DNA of 64,000 bases from Actinostola sp. cb2023 (taxonomy: Eukaryota; Cnidaria; Anthozoa; Actiniaria; Actinostolidae), in contig JAUJYZ010001360.1 in NCBI GenBank assembly GCA_033675265.1, positions 62,001 to 126,000 on the forward strand, written 5' to 3'. A program made the position numbers and the translations under genes. Below the pieces are notes generated by a model that searched no databases, was not told the DNA's origin, and saw nothing but the letters and a program-made list of their open reading frames with translations. This document shows positions 1-64,000 of this stretch, one piece after another; position 1 is the stretch's first letter, and each line of letters starts with the position of its first letter.

Positions 1-120
1 TTTTGAAGATGTGGATTTTTAAAGAAACCCTTTTCGGGCCCGATAAGCTTTCGGGGCTTTCGAGAAACGGGCCCCTGGCCGCTTACGAGAGGTTTGTTTG
101 CATGTATTACCCTCAGCTGC

Positions 121-126
121 TTTATT
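121..126 (-). terminator. Canonical poly(A) signal AATAAA
   Basis: The plus strand reads TTTATT, so the transcript reads AATAAA about 380 nt after the stop. It is the only canonical hexamer I found downstream of the stop inside the window. Cleavage would fall near position 100. Confidence 0.6.
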
Positions 127-506
127 GACTAGATGCAGTAGAACCCAACCCCACTATCTCGACCACGGTCATTTCGAACTCGACACTGTTTTGAAAAGGA
201 ATGTATATCCCCTGCGTATGCGGGTACCTCGCTATTTCGAACGAATTCTCTTGGTCGTTCGATATAGTGGAGTTCTACTGTGATTACAATATAAATAACC
301 AGTGATTGACTAACTAAACTGCCGGCATATAGCGTTATTTGTAGCACCAAAAGGTGGACGAGAGATCAAGTAGTTCTCGTTCGATGTTCAATATGTCACG
401 TATCTAATAAGAGGTGCATAAGGCCTCCTTCAATATACTTTCAAAAAATGTTAAAAAACCCATATCTATTCGTGGGGGTTTCGGACGTATATACACTCTT
501 TTCTGT
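127..506 (-). other. ADGRV1: 3' UTR of ADGRV1
   Basis: Sequence between the stop codon and the poly(A) signal. I see no conserved coding content on either strand; the short open frames here show no domain signature. The UTR end is inferred. Confidence 0.6.
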
Positions 507-63117
<62,611 letters not shown>

Positions 63118-64000
63118 TGGTAGGAAACCAGCTTACATGTATATTGGAGTGTATATTGTATGTTATGCTATAATGGTAGTGAATATATGTATGCCCCAGG
63201 GGGGGGGGGGGGGGTACTCAGGTACATAGAAATTGTCCTACGGTCCGTAACATAACCCAAAAATCCATTTTACTCCCCAAAACAGTATTTGGCAACAACA
63301 TGCCAAACAACAATTTGGACCCCTAAAACAGTTGAATTTGCAAATCTTAAACCCCCAAAAAGCACTTTGTACATCCTCCCCCATGGGATATATATTCTGT
63401 GCACTGCAAGCTGCGGTATGCCTCGCTAAATTAGATGCCCTGTATAAATATTTAAATTAAATTAAATATATTTGTATTTATATGGTTTAAATGCCATATC
63501 CATAGTCCGGCACCCCATACAGCGGAGCCCTTACAACCACCGGCCCCATTTATACAGCCACCTCGTTATTAGGGCTACTTAATTCTGGCCCAAACAACAA
63601 CTCACACATACATTCTCTTGGCGTATGTTATTATACAGTCACCCTGTTATTATGACCAGTTTTCTTTGGTTGCACAGGTGACAATATTAATGGCATTCCA
63701 ATGTACTGATTATGTAGCTGCAAGTCAACTGCATATAAACAAGCAAATTCTAGAGCTGCATCTTAACTAATTGAAATAGTTACGAACCAGGGGTAGATCC
63801 AGAGATTTTGCAAAGAGGGGGGCGCGTTCAGGTTGGACATTGGTTTCAGCCAAATTTTATGTAATTTTATTTTTGGCAAAAAAGGTATTCGAATTTCCAA
63901 AAATGGGGGGGGGGGGGGGGGGGGGGGGGCGTGCGCCTCCTTCGCCGCACCCTAAATCTACCCCTGCGAACTACTACATTGTATGACAATATGAATCTAT
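63118..64000 (-). promoter_or_regulatory. 5' UTR / promoter-side flank of ADGRV1
   Basis: About 880 bp upstream of the proposed ATG. AT-rich with poly-G runs at 63199-63214 and 63906-63929. I could not place a TATA box or initiator with confidence. No other gene is seen here. Confidence 0.35.
63788..63966. mobile_element. 179-bp MITE with CAGGGGTAGATC ends and 5-bp target duplication
   Basis: Left CAGGGGTAGATCCAGAG, right AAATCTACCCCTG, near-inverted ends. Flanked on both sides by CGAAC (63783-63787 and 63967-63971). Ends are hAT-like, but hAT elements normally make 8-bp duplications. Contains a G run of about 24. Confidence 0.75.

Overview
The window holds one very large, intron-rich eukaryotic gene on the minus strand. 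It is an orthologue of ADGRV1 (VLGR1/GPR98/MASS1), the giant adhesion G-protein-coupled receptor. I could chain 83 coding exons by hand, from an ATG at 63117 to a stop at 507. Codon phase agrees at every junction, except for local frame breaks inside three exons. The coding length is about 18.0 kb, or about 6,000 residues. That is close to the vertebrate protein of about 6,300 residues in about 90 exons.

Gene layout, 5' to 3' (decreasing coordinates): a 10-nt first coding exon and signal peptide (63.1-62.8 kb); a first run of Calx-beta repeats (62.8-48.4 kb); a laminin-G-like domain in exons 18-22 (47.7-46.0 kb); a second Calx-beta run (44.9-34.2 kb); a block of about seven EPTP/EAR repeats, enough for one beta-propeller (34.2-30.9 kb); a third Calx-beta run (30.5-about 11.3 kb); a GAIN-type juxtamembrane region (10.8-8.1 kb); the GPS motif and TM1 (7.6 kb); TM2-TM7 (6.9-3.9 kb); and a cytoplasmic tail ending in the PDZ ligand DTHL (0.5 kb). 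A canonical poly(A) signal lies at 121-126. I count about 34 Calx-beta boundary motifs of the type N-D-x-x-x-G-x-x-x-F, similar to the roughly 35 repeats of vertebrate ADGRV1. No other protein-coding gene is supported, apart from a retroelement fragment on the plus strand at 52.3-52.8 kb.

The protein is clearly animal but diverged from vertebrates. The introns are short (about 0.1-1.2 kb, one of 3.2 kb) and full of microsatellites, tandem arrays and small foldback transposons. I infer a marine invertebrate, plausibly an anthozoan cnidarian such as a coral. That rests on a general impression of the repeats and the retroelement fragment and is only moderately supported.

The most unusual structure is a recurring one. 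At four exons (12, 40, 42 and 79), a block containing the 3' splice site plus the first 32-58 nt of the exon has been tandemly duplicated into the upstream intron. At exon 79 the unit is exactly 75 bp, has no stop codon and encodes TM4, so use of an upstream acceptor would add 25 or 50 residues in frame. Three other exons (38, 40, 51) carry single-base or 4-base frame breaks. Most are in homopolymers and look more like assembly errors than decay, because the rest of the gene is intact. Exon bounds were read by eye and may be off by 1-2 bases. Phase a->b gives the number of bases of a split codon carried at the 5' and 3' ends of an exon.
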